This document shows, piece by piece, positions 25,206-34,557 of a stretch of DNA of 64,000 bases. Origin of the DNA: Paenibacillus roseus. GTDB taxonomy: Bacteria > Bacillota > Bacilli > Paenibacillales > Paenibacillaceae. The notes under the pieces are model-generated. The model made no database searches and was not told the DNA's origin. It was given only the letters and a program-made list of their open reading frames with translations. The DNA lies in NCBI RefSeq assembly GCF_016424485.1, contig NZ_JAELUP010000072.1:1-64000 (forward strand). The letters are read 5' to 3'. Within the stretch, counting starts at the first letter, position 1, and the number at the start of each line of letters is the position of its first letter. The translations under genes and the position numbers were made by a program.

Positions 25206-26033
25206 TTATTTCGCAGAATAACCAGCATCGACCGTAATATTTGTACCTGTCACTCTCTTGGATTCATCACTCCCTAACCAAATCGCAGCTTCCGCAACAT
25301 CTGTAGGCGATACAACCGTTTTCATTGCTACTGACTGCAGATCAATTTCTTCCTGTTCACCTAATTGAATGCCTAAGGAATCCGCTACTACTTTTGTCAT
25401 ACTTCCATCAACGAATTCATCATCATACACTGGGCCAGGACAAATGGCATTGACTCTAATGTTATCCATTGCATAATCCAATGCGGCAGATTTGGTTAAT
25501 CCCACTAATCCATGCTTTGAAGCAACGTATCCGGCGAAATGTTTATATCCTAAAAGTCCGGCTGTTGAAGCGATATTAATGATACTTCCTTCTTGTTGCT
25601 TTATCATAATTGGGGCTACAAATTTTATAACTCTCCATGGCCCGGATAAATTGACATTCAACAAAATTTCCCATTCTTCACTTGAATATTCATGTGCCGG
25701 CTTGCCTGCCGGAGCACCAATTCCTGCGTTATTGATCAGAACATCGATTCTGCCAAATCGATTCACTGCATCTTGGACTAAAGAAGAAACCTCTTCTACT
25801 TTCGTAACATCAGCATGCTTTTTAAATACATGTACACCAAGTCTTCTACAAATTTTCTCTGTGTCATCCAATTGACTTGTTCGTGCGAGATCGTACGGCA
25901 CAGAATCAATGTTTCTCCCTATATCTGAAATAATGATGTCCGCGCCCTCTTTAGCCGCTTTAATCGCACAAGCTTTCCCGATTCCTCTACCAGCACCTGT
26001 AATGAGAACAACCTTATTTTTTAATCGATCCAA
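25206..26033 (-). CDS. Short-chain dehydrogenase/reductase, peptide operon
   Basis: 275 residues of the classical SDR family. Cofactor motif VLITGAGRGIGKACA, NNAG in VLINNAGIGAP, catalytic Ser in IINIASTAGLL, and YxxxK in YVASKHG. It is a little longer than usual, with an insertion around residue 45 and another near 205, which recalls mycofactocin-type or carveol-dehydrogenase-like SDRs. It should oxidise an alcohol or reduce a ketone with NAD(P). In the operon it may make an unusual building block or alter a side chain. It begins with TTG three bases after the thioesterase stop. Confidence 0.88.
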   Translation of the reverse strand: MDRLKNKVVLITGAGRGIGKACAIKAAKEGADIIISDIGRNIDSVPYDLARTSQLDDTEKICRRLGVHVFKKHADVTKVEEVSSLVQDAVNRFGRIDVLINNAGIGAPAGKPAHEYSSEEWEILLNVNLSGPWRVIKFVAPIMIKQQEGSIINIASTAGLLGYKHFAGYVASKHGLVGLTKSAALDYAMDNIRVNAICPGPVYDDEFVDGSMTKVVADSLGIQLGEQEEIDLQSVAMKTVVSPTDVAEAAIWLGSDESKRVTGTNITVDAGYSAK

Positions 26034-26035
26034 AT

Positions 26036-26761
26036 CTACTCACTACCTTCTAAGTAATTTAATAAACTTTTTTCTACGATATGAAGTGCAAAATCTGCTC
26101 TGCCAAGCAAGTACATGTGCTCTCCTTCAACTTCATAGAGCTCGTAATCTTTGCGAGTATGCAACTTCCATTTTTTAACCTCATCCTTGCTTACAAAAGT
26201 GTCATTATCCGCATAAATAGCTGAAATAGGAATGTTAACTGTTGCATCATTTACAGGATATTCAATATCCATTTTGAAATCTGCTTTAAAAGTTGGCATT
26301 AAAAGCTCTTTTAATTCAGGAATATTAAATGCCTCATTTTTCAGACCAGTCAGCTTTTCAACTTTTGTGATAAACTCATCCTCTTTTTCCAAGTCGATAT
26401 CATAATCACGGATACTGCTTGGAGAAAAGGCAGCAGAAGCAAATAGATGTTCAATTTTTACTGCTGGCGCACTCTCAAGCCTTCTTATAACCTCAAACGC
26501 TAATGTGGACCCTAGAAAACAATGGCCAAAAAATGCAATTCTTTTGTTTGCATACTTGTCTCCAATAATCTTTGCATAATGATCAGCTGCTTTATTCAAA
26601 TCTGTGAATGGATCTTCTGCAATCTCTCGTTCTCTTCCTGCAAGCTGGATAGGTACGACTTCAATTTTTGGTGACAGTTGTTTATTCCACTCACTATAAA
26701 CACTTGCTCCACCGCCACCGAACGGGAAGCACAACAGGTAAATTAGATTTTCATTATTCAT
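26036..26761 (-). CDS. Type II thioesterase-like protein with Cys at the nucleophile site
   Basis: 241 residues, type II thioesterase family (YLLCFPFGGGGASVYSEWNK, C-terminal VEGEHMYLLG). The nucleophile elbow reads GHCFLGS: Cys81 replaces Ser, and there is one more residue than the usual GxSxG spacing. I checked the bases (GGC CAT TGT TTT CTA GGG); there is no frameshift. A Cys nucleophile would favour acyl transfer over hydrolysis, so it may shuttle aminoacyl groups between carriers, as the A-less second carrier of the Ser synthetase would need. It may also be a weak editing enzyme. AGGAG precedes the ATG. Confidence 0.85.
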   Translation of the reverse strand: MNNENLIYLLCFPFGGGGASVYSEWNKQLSPKIEVVPIQLAGREREIAEDPFTDLNKAADHYAKIIGDKYANKRIAFFGHCFLGSTLAFEVIRRLESAPAVKIEHLFASAAFSPSSIRDYDIDLEKEDEFITKVEKLTGLKNEAFNIPELKELLMPTFKADFKMDIEYPVNDATVNIPISAIYADNDTFVSKDEVKKWKLHTRKDYELYEVEGEHMYLLGRADFALHIVEKSLLNYLEGSE

Positions 26762-26770
26762 AATTATCTC

Positions 26771-28060
26771 CTAGATTAATTTTTTTTTGATTTCTTCAAT
26801 ATGGATGGCCTTTGATAAATAATCTTTCCCAAACACAAAGTTTCTTCCTACTAAAAAAGAAATAAATGAGTATGAAAGAAGTACAAGACCCGATGCCAAA
26901 AAACCATATTCTATTGATATATCGAACATTCGAGAAAGCACTGGAATTAATGTAATTGTCAGTATGGAAACAATAAAATTTTTCACAGAATTAATACGCC
27001 CCATAAATTCTGACGTACTTCTTTTTTGTAAGTTTGTATTAAAAATAGTAATTGAAAATGAATTTGCCGATCCATACACAACGAGCAACAAGAATGCAAA
27101 AATCACATGAACATTTATAGAAAGAATTAAAAGAATGATAGACTGCAAAAATAATCCAATTACAGCTGAGTAATTCGTCCCTAATTTTTTGGAAAAACTG
27201 GCGATAAACGCTACGATTATCATTGAACCAACAGCAAACCCGCTATCAAATAGAGAAATATAGAAGCTGTTGTCATTATAGTGAACCGCAACTACAGGAA
27301 TGAGCATCAGATTGAAAATATTTACCGCCATATAGTCACCAGAACTAATGAGCAAATGCGCTAATACACTTTTTTCTTTGCCAATTTTCTTAATCAAATA
27401 CTTCCAGTCTTCAAAAAAATCGGCGCCTATACTTTTGTGTTCCTTGTATTCCTTAATCTTTTTACTGTATTTGATCAGTCTGAAATAAATTGAAGATATA
27501 AAAAACATACTTCCAGATATGATCAGCGCAGCAGCTGGACTCATAAAGAAAATAATAGATGCAACAATAGCACTGCCTATAAGCTGACCTGCTTGAAATA
27601 GGGTAGTAATAATACTGTTAGCCTGTAGCAATTCATCCTTATCGTTAACAAGCTCAGGAGTCAATGTGAACTGTGCATTTGAAAAGAATGGCACAACAAA
27701 ATTTACAATAATGAGAATAATAAATAAATAGCTTAGTCCAGTATCCGGATTGACAAGAAAAATTGTACCTGCTCCCGTAATTAATATACCTTTGGCAAAA
27801 TCACTAATAACTAAAATCTTTCTTTGATCACTTCGATCAACAACTGTCCCGGAAACGAACTGGACCAGAAACATCACGACATATTGAAGAATGATTACAA
27901 TTCCTATCGAAGTTGCACTATTCGTTTTATCGTATAAAAGCTTGCTAACAGCAATTAGTTGCATCCCGCTTCCTATATTTGAAATAAAAATGGCTAATGC
28001 CATCAACCTTATATTTCTTGAGTTTTTTAAAAAACTCAAGATCATCTTTCCATTTTTCAT
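26771..28060 (-). CDS. MFS exporter, peptide operon
   Basis: 429 residues with about 12 membrane segments. The loop GTVVDRSDQRKILVISD between helices 2 and 3 is the major-facilitator signature. The overall type resembles EntS-like and macrolide-efflux MFS proteins (PF05977/PF07690). It is the second gene of the operon and most likely exports the peptide or confers self-resistance. AGGAG lies six bases upstream of the ATG. Confidence 0.88.
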   Translation of the reverse strand: MKNGKMILSFLKNSRNIRLMALAIFISNIGSGMQLIAVSKLLYDKTNSATSIGIVIILQYVVMFLVQFVSGTVVDRSDQRKILVISDFAKGILITGAGTIFLVNPDTGLSYLFIILIIVNFVVPFFSNAQFTLTPELVNDKDELLQANSIITTLFQAGQLIGSAIVASIIFFMSPAAALIISGSMFFISSIYFRLIKYSKKIKEYKEHKSIGADFFEDWKYLIKKIGKEKSVLAHLLISSGDYMAVNIFNLMLIPVVAVHYNDNSFYISLFDSGFAVGSMIIVAFIASFSKKLGTNYSAVIGLFLQSIILLILSINVHVIFAFLLLVVYGSANSFSITIFNTNLQKRSTSEFMGRINSVKNFIVSILTITLIPVLSRMFDISIEYGFLASGLVLLSYSFISFLVGRNFVFGKDYLSKAIHIEEIKKKLI

Positions 28061-28078
28061 AACATTCTCCTACATGTT

Positions 28079-29308
28079 TTATTTAACTTCGACCTCAAAC
28101 TCAATATGATTTAAAATTTCATTGGAAATCCGATTTACTTCATCGTGAGAATCCCCCACTACGACAAAGTGACCTACTCTATCCCACGAAGATTTTACAA
28201 CTGGAATTATATCTCCTATACTTTTATCTATGGACCAGTCAACTACTTCAGGAGCCATCAAACTTTCAATACCTTTGATTTCTTTCAATTCACCTGCCGG
28301 ACAGTTAAAATATCTTACGGTACTCACCTTGGCAGCAACTTGCTGAATAGTAGTATTTTGTCGCATTAATATCATGGAATATTCCTTCAAAAAATCGAAT
28401 TCATAAGCATAACTAATTAGATCATAGATATAGTCACCCGGCATTCTCCCCGCACACTCAATCAAAACAGGCTTTTCATCCTGAATCTTCCATTCGGAAT
28501 GCAATAAGCCTGACCCAATTTCTAATTTTTTAACTAAGTTGCTCTTTTCCTTCAATAACAGTTCCCAGTCTGCGGCTGAAATATTCGCTGGGACAATATG
28601 CCCCTCTTCAACAAAGTTATCATCAAACGTTATTTTTTCGGTAACATTTGAAAATATAATTTCGTTATCTCTTACTAATGTCTCCACGCTAAATTCTGGC
28701 CCATCTACATATTCCTCAACAATGTGTTCTCGATTGATTTTTCGCGAAACTGTAATCTTTTGGTTGTCGAGAGCTAACGTTGTATTCTCCCATGCTTTCT
28801 CAATATCACGAATGGATTCAATCTTACTAATTCCTATGCTAGCCTGTAATGTAGCCGGTTTAAAAATTAATGGCTTCCCTTCATAAAAGTCGAAAAGATC
28901 TTCGATTTGCACTACTTTTTTGTATCTTGGATGGGGGATATCGAATCGTTCACACGCTTCTCTCAACAAAATTTTATTCGTCAACACTTTAGCATTTTTT
29001 TCTTTTAATCCTGGTAATCCTAACAAATCGGCAATTTTTCCAGTTGCTTTAACTGCATAATCTTTCGAAGGGAAAACTGCATCAAATTGTATCTCATCAT
29101 GGAATGCTTTGGCTATGGCAACACAATCTTCTGAATCAATATAGTTTCCGAACACAACCTTTTTTACTAACTTACTCTCAAATTCACTAAACTTATTCTT
29201 TTCAAACAATTCTTCCTCTTCAATAATATAAACTTCTATATCCGTACGATCTTTGTACTGCTTTAAAGCAACCATCGAAAAGCCTATCATTAAAATTTTT
29301 TGTTTCAT
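28079..29308 (-). CDS. ATP-grasp ligase, first gene of the peptide operon
   Basis: 409 residues with the same overall plan as the second ATP-grasp enzyme of the operon, but clearly divergent from it. N-terminal domain ~1-100, lysine loop KPLIFKPATLQASIGISKI near 145-165, acidic HIVEEYVDGPEFSVETLV, and Mg site PVLIECAGRMPGDYI. These features fit carboxylate-amine ligases of the BacD/L-amino acid ligase group. AAGGAG lies nine bases upstream of the ATG. A TATAGT on the minus strand at 29353-29358 could be the -10 of the operon promoter, but candidate -35 boxes are at poor spacing. Substrates are unknown. Confidence 0.85.
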   Translation of the reverse strand: MKQKILMIGFSMVALKQYKDRTDIEVYIIEEEELFEKNKFSEFESKLVKKVVFGNYIDSEDCVAIAKAFHDEIQFDAVFPSKDYAVKATGKIADLLGLPGLKEKNAKVLTNKILLREACERFDIPHPRYKKVVQIEDLFDFYEGKPLIFKPATLQASIGISKIESIRDIEKAWENTTLALDNQKITVSRKINREHIVEEYVDGPEFSVETLVRDNEIIFSNVTEKITFDDNFVEEGHIVPANISAADWELLLKEKSNLVKKLEIGSGLLHSEWKIQDEKPVLIECAGRMPGDYIYDLISYAYEFDFLKEYSMILMRQNTTIQQVAAKVSTVRYFNCPAGELKEIKGIESLMAPEVVDWSIDKSIGDIIPVVKSSWDRVGHFVVVGDSHDEVNRISNEILNHIEFEVEVK

Positions 29309-29877
29309 TTTCCTTAGCTCTCCTTTTTGTTATGAGGAAATAGGTTTTTCGTACTATACTTAAATAAGTAACAATCAAAGTAAACGGGCTGATCTGCCTT
29401 GTAAAATCTATTTTTATTGTTTCCGAACAAATTCCAGCAGTATAATCTACATCTATTTTTAAAAGATCTATCTTTTTGGGCTTAAAACCAAAATGAGTGG
29501 TTGACCTCTAGATGGTCTAGGTGGAGGGGACGCTGCATCGCAGAGGATTGTTCCGATTGCTGTTAAACTGTCCAATTAAAATTTGCAGTTGGAATCATAA
29601 TTTTCAACGCGAAAACCTAAGCAAGGGGCTTGGCAGAGTGAGTATTTGTCGACAGATTAGCTACCTCCTAAAGAATCAGGAATTGACTTTAGAACCAAGT
29701 CAAAATACATAATTCGCTAATAATATACAATCTCCTTCCAAACGAATGTTCTATTTCAATAAAATTGTGTAATTATGTAGAAAATTTCAAGATTTTAAAT
29801 CTATATACTTGGTAGTAGACCGTTGGAATAAATTTCTGGACAGTAAGTGCAACGCCAGATATCTTAAAATCATTATC
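29309..29877. other. AT-rich gap upstream of the peptide operon
   Basis: 569 bases between the operon start and a gene fragment. It probably holds the operon promoter near 29353-29385. A 63-codon open frame on the plus strand (29521-29712) has no ribosome site or recognisable motif and is not called. No inverted repeats typical of insertion-sequence ends and no tRNA were found. Confidence 0.4.
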
Positions 29878-30063
29878 CTAGTCTAACAGCCCCAGCTTCG
29901 TTGCATCAAAACGATAGCTAACATCTGACTTTAACCCCTTCGCAGCCGCGTCAACGACTTTCTCATCGTCCTCAGGGACCAGCTCAGGACCAGATTTGAC
30001 AAACCACTTAACGGGCTTCACAAAGCCTGTGCAGGCTTTACACGAAGCAATGAGACCCTTTCG
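29878..30063 (-). pseudogene. C-terminal gene fragment of unknown family
   Basis: A 61-codon open stretch on the minus strand ends at TAG (29878-29880) and encodes protein-like sequence: GLIASCKACTGFVKPVKWF, then SGPELVPEDDEKVVDAAAKG, ending KLGLLD. It opens right after an in-frame stop (30064-30066) and has no start codon with a ribosome site. The two other frames just upstream contain short broken pieces. It looks like the tail of a gene whose front was lost, with a base composition closer to the core genome than to the peptide operon. I do not recognise the family. Confidence 0.5.
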
Positions 30064-30124
30064 CTATTGAAACCATCATAAGTGGTTTATTGGAAATCGT
30101 CGATTAGTTCGTTGATTCCGGTCA

Positions 30125-30171
30125 TAAAAAAACTCCCTTCTATCTGTCAAACAAAACAGATAAAAGAGAGT
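30125..30171 (-). terminator. Terminator downstream of guaA
   Basis: Positions 30132-30147 pair with 30156-30171 (ACTCCCTTCTATCTGT against ACAGATAAAAGAGAGT, two wobble pairs). On the minus strand the stem ends in a run of T (complement of 30125-30132). It lies about 110 bases past the guaA stop. Five T residues on the plus side mean it could work in both directions. A short minus-strand frame starting inside it (MTGINELIDDFQ) is not called as a gene. Confidence 0.75.
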
Positions 30172-30283
30172 CATTTTTGCACTCTATTGTTGCAGGTTAA
30201 TTGGAAATCATCATGCAGTCAATGCCGAAAACCCCTATGTATTTAAGGCTTCCCGGAATCAGACGGTATTATTTCAATCTAAC

Positions 30284-31822
30284 CTACTCCCACTCAATCG
30301 TCGCAGGCGGCTTGGACGTGATGTCGTAGACGATACGATTCACGTTGTCCACTTCATTAACGATACGAACAGAGATTTTCTCCAGCACATCCCACGGGAT
30401 GCGCGCCCAGTCGGCGGTCATGCCGTCGATCGACGTAACTGCGCGGATGCCGACAGTGTAGGAATACGTACGGGCATCACCCATAACTCCGACACTCTTC
30501 ATGTCCGGAAGCGCCGTGAAATACTGCCAGATTTCACGATCCAGTCCTGCTTTCGCGATCTCATCACGCAAAATCGCATCGGATTCGCGGACAATCTCCA
30601 GCTTGTCTTCGGTTACTTCGCCAAGCACACGAATCGCCAGACCCGGACCCGGGAAAGGCTGACGCATTACGATCTCGATAGGCAGGCCGCACTCCTCGCC
30701 CACTTTGCGCACTTCGTCCTTGAACAATGCCTTAAGCGGCTCAACCAGCTTGAACTTCATGTCCTCAGGCAATCCGCCCACATTATGGTGAGACTTGATC
30801 GTTTGTGCAGTCGCAGTGCCGCTCTCCACGATATCCGTGTACAGCGTCCCTTGTGCCAGGAATTCGAAATCATCGAATTTAACGGATTCCTCTTCGAATA
30901 CGCGGATGAATTCGTTACCGATGTTTTTACGTTTTACTTCTGGATCGGAGACGCCTCTCAGCTTGCTCATGAAGCGCTCGCGAGCATCGATCTTCACAAC
31001 TTTCATATCGAATTTACCGACGAAGGTTTCCATTACGCCCTCTGCTTCCCCTTTGCGGAGCAAGCCGTGGTCGATGAACATACAAGTCAATTGGCTGCCA
31101 ATCGCTTTATGCAACAGGATCGCAACAACGGAGGAATCCACACCGCCGGACAGCGCGCACAGCACCTTTTTGTCGCCTACCTGCTCACGGATTTCACGGA
31201 TCGTATCCTCAATAAAGGTCTCCATGCTCCAGTTGCCTTGACAGCCGCAAATTTCGTAAAGGAAGTTGCGGATCATTTCGTTTCCGTATACGGAGTGACG
31301 AACCTCCGGATGGAATTGAACTGCGTAAATCTTTTTATCCGTATGACTCATTGCCGCAATCGGAGCATGCTCGGTCCCAGCATCCACCTTAAATTCGTGA
31401 GGCAGCTCAACAACGTGGTCGCCGTGGCTCATCCATACCGTTTGCGTTTTATCGAGTCCATTAATCAGGTGGCTTCCTTCAAGGAAATCAACCTCTGCCT
31501 TGCCGTATTCCCGTTTGCCTGCCCGTTCAACCTTGCCCTGCAGTTGATGCGCGATCAATTGCATACCATAGCAAATACCAAATATTGGAATACCCAGATC
31601 ATAGATCGCCGAATCAACAAGTGGCGCATTCTCCTCATACACGCTTGCCGGACCGCCGGAGAATACAATTCCCTTAGGGTTCAGTTCACGAATTTTCTCC
31701 ACAGGAGTGTTGAAAGGCAACAACTCGCTGTACACGCCCAAATCCCGAATCCGTCTAGCGATCAATTGATTGTATTGTCCTCCAAAGTCAAGGACAACGA
31801 TGATTTCATTAGCAGTAGTCAT
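30284..31822 (-). CDS. guaA: GMP synthase (glutamine-hydrolysing)
   Basis: 512 residues, full family length. The class I glutamine amidotransferase domain comes first ([16 protein letters not shown], nucleophile Cys in [10 protein letters not shown], His-Glu in FHPEV). The PP-loop ATP pyrophosphatase follows ([13 protein letters not shown]), then the dimerisation domain ending PPATIEWE. It converts XMP, ATP and glutamine to GMP. GGGAGG lies eight bases before the ATG, with a strong promoter ~35 bases further up. The 3' end of this gene is a well-known insertion site for genomic islands, and the acquired-looking peptide operon lies just beyond it. Confidence 0.97.
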   Translation of the reverse strand: MTTANEIIVVLDFGGQYNQLIARRIRDLGVYSELLPFNTPVEKIRELNPKGIVFSGGPASVYEENAPLVDSAIYDLGIPIFGICYGMQLIAHQLQGKVERAGKREYGKAEVDFLEGSHLINGLDKTQTVWMSHGDHVVELPHEFKVDAGTEHAPIAAMSHTDKKIYAVQFHPEVRHSVYGNEMIRNFLYEICGCQGNWSMETFIEDTIREIREQVGDKKVLCALSGGVDSSVVAILLHKAIGSQLTCMFIDHGLLRKGEAEGVMETFVGKFDMKVVKIDARERFMSKLRGVSDPEVKRKNIGNEFIRVFEEESVKFDDFEFLAQGTLYTDIVESGTATAQTIKSHHNVGGLPEDMKFKLVEPLKALFKDEVRKVGEECGLPIEIVMRQPFPGPGLAIRVLGEVTEDKLEIVRESDAILRDEIAKAGLDREIWQYFTALPDMKSVGVMGDARTYSYTVGIRAVTSIDGMTADWARIPWDVLEKISVRIVNEVDNVNRIVYDITSKPPATIEWE

Positions 31823-31851
31823 TTCCGTGCCTCCCTTAATTCATAGAAAAT

Positions 31852-31881
31852 ATTATATATAACGGGATTTACACCAGTCAA
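31852..31881 (-). promoter_or_regulatory. SigA promoter of guaA
   Basis: TTGACT (complement of 31876-31881), an 18-base spacer, then TATAAT (complement of 31852-31857). It lies 30 bases before the start codon. I looked for a purine riboswitch here and saw none; control must lie elsewhere or upstream of 31882. Confidence 0.7.
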
Positions 31882-32091
31882 GTATTATCAGACAGGCTTT
31901 AGCGTCAGCTTGCCCTTTCTAGACTGCGCAGGCATTGCACGGAGGGCCTTATACACTTTGCAAGCCAAGTCAAATCAAGCTTTTCATGTCCGAAATTTCG
32001 GCTTGCAACCTAACTAGCTATTGAGTTTCAGCGAAGGGGGACAGTTGCGGGGCAAAAGGTTCCCCCAAGCTCTGTTAAAATCCGAATTCCT

Positions 32092-34557
32092 TTATATAAC
32101 CGACATTCCTGGCAAAGGAAATAGTGTCGCGTTCACGTCATGCGGAGACGGTCCTGCATATGGCTTTCCTCCATATCTGGCTCGTTCCTCCCAACGTATA
32201 AACAACTCCATACGCTCCATGTCCGCTACCGGCAGCGCCAGGCTCACGGCATACTCACGTGGCGTCATGGCTGGAGCCGGATTGCTCTTATGGCTGGCGT
32301 ACACCACAACCCAATAGGCCTCAGCCAACTGAAGGAAGCGCCCGCGCTCCTCGCGTTTTCCTGTGAATGCACGGTTATATCGGCGCAGCGCAGCGTTCAG
32401 TTTCATCATGTTTTGCTTTTTCCATAGCCACACCACCAGTGTACAGGCGATCAGCAATAACGCGGTTATAAGCAGCCAATTGGTCAATAGAGGCCGGACA
32501 AGCTCCATGATGCCCGCAATCTTCTGTATGTTCGGTTCATAAATTCCGTTGGTGCCCGCCAACAGGTTAGCGGAATCAATCTGCTCGCCTAACTCGCCTA
32601 ATCCAGCCAACGGCCCAGCATACCCGGGAGTCGGATCAAAGGGAACCCAACCTGCCTCGGGAAAATAGACTTCTACCCATGCATGGGCGTCGCTGCTTCG
32701 AACCTGATACGCCATGTTCTCCACTTCCTTGCTGATTGTTCCCTTTTCTACTTCTGACGTTTGGGCTTGCGTGCCGATCGGCTCCCCCGGCGCAAAACCT
32801 TTTACCCAGCGGGCGGGAATTCCTTGCGTCCTCAGCATGACGACCATAGCTGTAGAAAAATGAACACAGTAGCCCCGCTTTTGCTCAAACAGGAAATGGT
32901 CTGCGAAATCTTCCCCCCGCCCCGGCATTGCCGTCTCCGACAGCGTATAGGTATAAGCGGATTTGAGATAGCTCTCCAGCGCCTTCGCCTTCGCATAGGT
33001 ACCCTGTTCGCCCGCCACGACCTGAGCAGCAAGCTCCGCTACCCGCTTCGGGAGCGCGTCCGGCAATTGCAAGTATCGCTGCGCGATATCGGGCGGGATT
33101 GCCTGTTCAGTGACATCTTCGGACGGAGCGGACAAAGCGGTGAAGTCCGGCAGTATAGACTGTACAATGTAGGTCGCAATTGGCTGAGGGGTGAACGGGC
33201 GGAGCGTGTCCGTCTGCTCATCCGCCAGGTATGCCGAAGCAGGCAATTTCCCTATCTTCATATCCAGAACTGCGCCATAGTTGCCGGAATGAAAGAGCGG
33301 CCACTCCCGGTCCGGCTTCTCCAGCACAACCGTCTGCACAATCACATTGCCGCTGGCTAATATCTCTTCATCCGTACTGCCGCTTTGTGCCGCGCCAACG
33401 GTTGTCAGCCTTTCGCTGTTCAGGCTTTGCGACCACTGGCCTCCATCGTAGTAATCCAGAGTTTCTCCACGCCAGTAGAGCTGTCTGGGAGAGAAGCCGG
33501 TAAATACCGGACGGTTGTCCGACACCAGCGGCGATCCCATCCGCCCGTTATACGAGCTGTAGCCTGTCATACCCGCTTGTCCCGTCGACTGGTTGCGCTC
33601 CATGCCTTTCAGCCCGACCGCTTGCACCCCAAGAGCAGATACGCTCTGTCCGCCCCGTTCCTGGAACAACCGGGCGATTGACCAGTCCTGTAGCGGATTG
33701 ACCGGACTGGCAAGCCTTGGCTTGTCCGCTGCTGCTCCCCAGCCGATGGCGAGCAATACAGCGGCGCTGACCAGGCCCAAGGCCCACCAACGCGCTGGCC
33801 AGAAGCGTCTCAGCTCCAGCGGCACAGCCCGGCTCACTCCGCTGCCGTGGAAGCGCACTGCCCGTATATACGTCATCAGGCTCGTCAGAATCATCCCTGA
33901 CGCGGCGGTATACAGCAGCGATGTCTCTATAGCCACACCGCCAACCCAATACATATGAAGCAAGTAAACCGCCGTTCCCAATGCGAGCCCAGGTCCCCAT
34001 AGCCTTGACCACACCAATGTCTGAAGTGTACTGGCAAGCAATACCACCCCGATGAACAGCAGCAGTGTCCTCAACTCGCCCGACAAGTCCAGTCTCCCGG
34101 CCATGAGATGGTCAGCATCCGATAGCAGGCTTTGAGTCATGCGCGGCAGCCACTCGCTTTTGACGTAATCTCTGTAATAAAGATGCATGACGGCATAGAG
34201 ACAGCTGACGCTATTAATCATCAAGGATGCCCATATGGGGAGCAGCACTGCCCCTGTTGCAAGCGCGATCCCGATCAGCGGAAACAGCGGGTCGATATGA
34301 TACAAGCCGATGATATATTTCAGACTGTCCAGCGGCAGCAGCCACTGGTACAGAATCACCAGCAGCAGGGCCGATGTGATCAGACGCAGTCTGAACGACC
34401 AGTATAACGGGATGCCGTCAGGCCTGTAAAAGAAAGCGGGCAGCACAGGCTCCTTTGCCGCTTGGCGTTGAGCGGATTGGCTGCTTCGCTTGTTGCTTAA
34501 ATGCAGCTTCCCCGAGCGATTCGGGCTCGCCGGTTCACGAAACATTTTCGTTCTCAT
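32092..34557 (-). CDS. TgpA-like membrane transglutaminase-domain protein
   Basis: 821 residues from the ATG at 34557, chosen for the GGGGAGGAG just upstream. About seven membrane helices fill residues ~45-270. A large external part carries the transglutaminase core with Cys564 (KRGYCVHFSTAMV), His in DAHAWVEVYFP and Asp in PFDPTPG. One more helix lies near 680, with a cytoplasmic DUF4129-like tail. The family, with TgpA as model, usually travels with MoxR and DUF58 genes, exactly as here. The gene overlaps the DUF58 stop by 23 bases. The role is probably in envelope protein processing or cross-linking; the substrate is unknown. Confidence 0.88.
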   Translation of the reverse strand: MRTKMFREPASPNRSGKLHLSNKRSSQSAQRQAAKEPVLPAFFYRPDGIPLYWSFRLRLITSALLLVILYQWLLPLDSLKYIIGLYHIDPLFPLIGIALATGAVLLPIWASLMINSVSCLYAVMHLYYRDYVKSEWLPRMTQSLLSDADHLMAGRLDLSGELRTLLLFIGVVLLASTLQTLVWSRLWGPGLALGTAVYLLHMYWVGGVAIETSLLYTAASGMILTSLMTYIRAVRFHGSGVSRAVPLELRRFWPARWWALGLVSAAVLLAIGWGAAADKPRLASPVNPLQDWSIARLFQERGGQSVSALGVQAVGLKGMERNQSTGQAGMTGYSSYNGRMGSPLVSDNRPVFTGFSPRQLYWRGETLDYYDGGQWSQSLNSERLTTVGAAQSGSTDEEILASGNVIVQTVVLEKPDREWPLFHSGNYGAVLDMKIGKLPASAYLADEQTDTLRPFTPQPIATYIVQSILPDFTALSAPSEDVTEQAIPPDIAQRYLQLPDALPKRVAELAAQVVAGEQGTYAKAKALESYLKSAYTYTLSETAMPGRGEDFADHFLFEQKRGYCVHFSTAMVVMLRTQGIPARWVKGFAPGEPIGTQAQTSEVEKGTISKEVENMAYQVRSSDAHAWVEVYFPEAGWVPFDPTPGYAGPLAGLGELGEQIDSANLLAGTNGIYEPNIQKIAGIMELVRPLLTNWLLITALLLIACTLVVWLWKKQNMMKLNAALRRYNRAFTGKREERGRFLQLAEAYWVVVYASHKSNPAPAMTPREYAVSLALPVADMERMELFIRWEERARYGGKPYAGPSPHDVNATLFPLPGMSVI

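Noticed and set aside
29521..29712. 63-codon plus-strand frame upstream of the peptide operon
   Set aside because: No ribosome site, no recognisable motif and odd composition; likely chance.
30091..30129. Short minus-strand frame starting MTGINELIDDFQ
   Set aside because: Its ATG and apparent ribosome site are part of the guaA terminator stem and T-run, and it ends after 12 codons.
31823..32091. Purine riboswitch upstream of guaA
   Set aside because: Looked for the conserved core and P1-P3 stems on the minus strand; only a SigA promoter was found.
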